Shown piece by piece: positions 63,435 through 64,000 of a stretch of 64,000 nt of DNA. Source of the DNA: Acidobacteriota bacterium (lineage in GTDB: Bacteria; Acidobacteriota; Thermoanaerobaculia; Gp7-AA8); assembly GCA_016184115.1 (NCBI GenBank), contig JACPDH010000001.1, positions 1 through 64,000 of the forward strand, in the 5' to 3' direction. Below the pieces are notes generated by a model. It was not told where the DNA came from, did no database searches, and worked only from the letters and a program-made list of their open reading frames with translations. Position 1 is the first letter of the stretch; each line of letters begins with the position of its first letter. The translations under genes and the position numbers were made by a program.

Positions 63435-64000
63435 ATGGACAGTTTCCTGCAAAACCTAATCAACGGGATCGGGATCGGCTCGATCTATGCGCTCATCGCC
63501 CTCGGCTACACGATGGTGTATGGGATCCTCAAGCTGATCAACTTCGCGCACAGCGACGTATTCATGGTGGGCGCGTTCATGGGCTATTACGGCGCGCGCA
63601 TCTTTTCAAAGCTCATGTACGGCAGCAGCGTCGTCGAGCCAGGCTGGACGCTCTTTCTGCTGGTGCTCGCGTTCTCGGTCGCGTGTTGCGGCGTACTCGG
63701 CTACCTCAATGAGAGGATCGCCTACAGGCCGCTCCGCAACGCGCCACGCATCGCGTCGCTCATCACGGCGATCGGCCTTTCGTTCCTCTTCGAGTACGGA
63801 GGCCAGATGGTCTTCGGCCCTGACCCGAAGTTCTTCCCGCAACTTCTCGAGAAAAAACAGATCGAGTTTTTCGGCACGTCGATCACCTCGCATCTCGTGA
63901 TCGTTCTTGTCGTGGCGCTCGTCTTCATGGGAATCCTCCAGTACATCGTCTACGGCACGAAGTTCGGTCGCGCGATGCGCGCGGTGTCGCACAACTACGA
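63435..64000 (+). CDS. livH: Branched-chain amino-acid ABC permease LivH (partial, runs off window)
   Basis: 188 complete codons are visible, with no stop before the window ends. MDSFLQNLINGIGIGSIYAL and GYTMVYGILKLINFAHSDVF are the LivH hallmark; several further helices follow (TLFLLVLAFSVACCGVLGYL, SLITAIGLSFLFEYGGQMVF), and the last codons read FGRAMRAVSHNY, just before the usual D/A-rich loop. Inner-membrane permease of the liv system, paired with livJ 208 bp upstream. No strong Shine-Dalgarno sequence was seen. Confidence 0.93.
   Translation, partial: MDSFLQNLINGIGIGSIYALIALGYTMVYGILKLINFAHSDVFMVGAFMGYYGARIFSKLMYGSSVVEPGWTLFLLVLAFSVACCGVLGYLNERIAYRPLRNAPRIASLITAIGLSFLFEYGGQMVFGPDPKFFPQLLEKKQIEFFGTSITSHLVIVLVVALVFMGILQYIVYGTKFGRAMRAVSHNY

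Overview
The window reads as an ordinary chromosomal segment of a GC-rich (about 63 percent by eye), Gram-negative, diderm bacterium. Supporting features are TonB-dependent receptors, an OprB-type porin, lipoproteins with clear lipoboxes, LPS heptose genes and type IV pilus motor genes. Oar-like receptors placed beside sulfatase-fold/TPR lipoproteins, class II ribonucleotide reductase and heptad-repeat intergenic elements make Acidobacteriota my best guess. That is an inference; no marker gene here proves it.

Layout. 1-5.8 kb: a peptide (POT) transporter carrying an exact 84-bp internal tandem duplication, a TonB-dependent receptor and a Spinster-like MFS transporter. 6-10.5 kb: B12-dependent ribonucleotide reductase with two downstream unknown genes, controlled by a well-formed promoter with two NrdR boxes 32 bp apart. 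10.8-16.3 kb: a membrane protein, a UbiA prenyltransferase, a NYN-LOTUS protein, NadB and an OB-fold lipoprotein, separated by heptad-repeat elements. 16.5-21.2 kb: a porin, ruvB and a secreted repeat protein, the last followed by a second, decayed copy of the ruvB 3' end. 21.3-30 kb (minus strand): hldA-hldE2-GT9 heptosyltransferase, then pilB-pilT-pilC-pilS without pilR. 30-36 kb: cheW/MCP, a double-FHA protein, a diguanylate cyclase, lexA and an XRE regulator.

36.7-53.6 kb is the most distinctive region: four paralogous lipoproteins with an alkaline-phosphatase/sulfatase-fold domain and a TPR tail, interleaved with two Oar-like TonB-dependent receptors. All four have Thr where sulfatases have the formylglycine Cys, in a TxPSH/TxPAH motif, so they should not be called sulfatases without testing. 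53.8-64 kb is housekeeping: tsaD, valS, birA, coaX, a gamma-glutamyltranspeptidase, rpiA, then livJ and a livH that runs off the end.

Beyond the genes, three sequence-level signals stand out. (1) A family of intergenic elements made of 7-nt-period tandem repeats, in the best cases arranged as two complementary arms around a spacer. The unit sequence differs from copy to copy but the architecture is the same. (2) Two long inverted repeats with a GCGAAGCG core. (3) A heptamer, GCCTAAC, found 24 times by hand count, in coding and non-coding DNA, often forcing rare codons (TTA, CTA, CCT).
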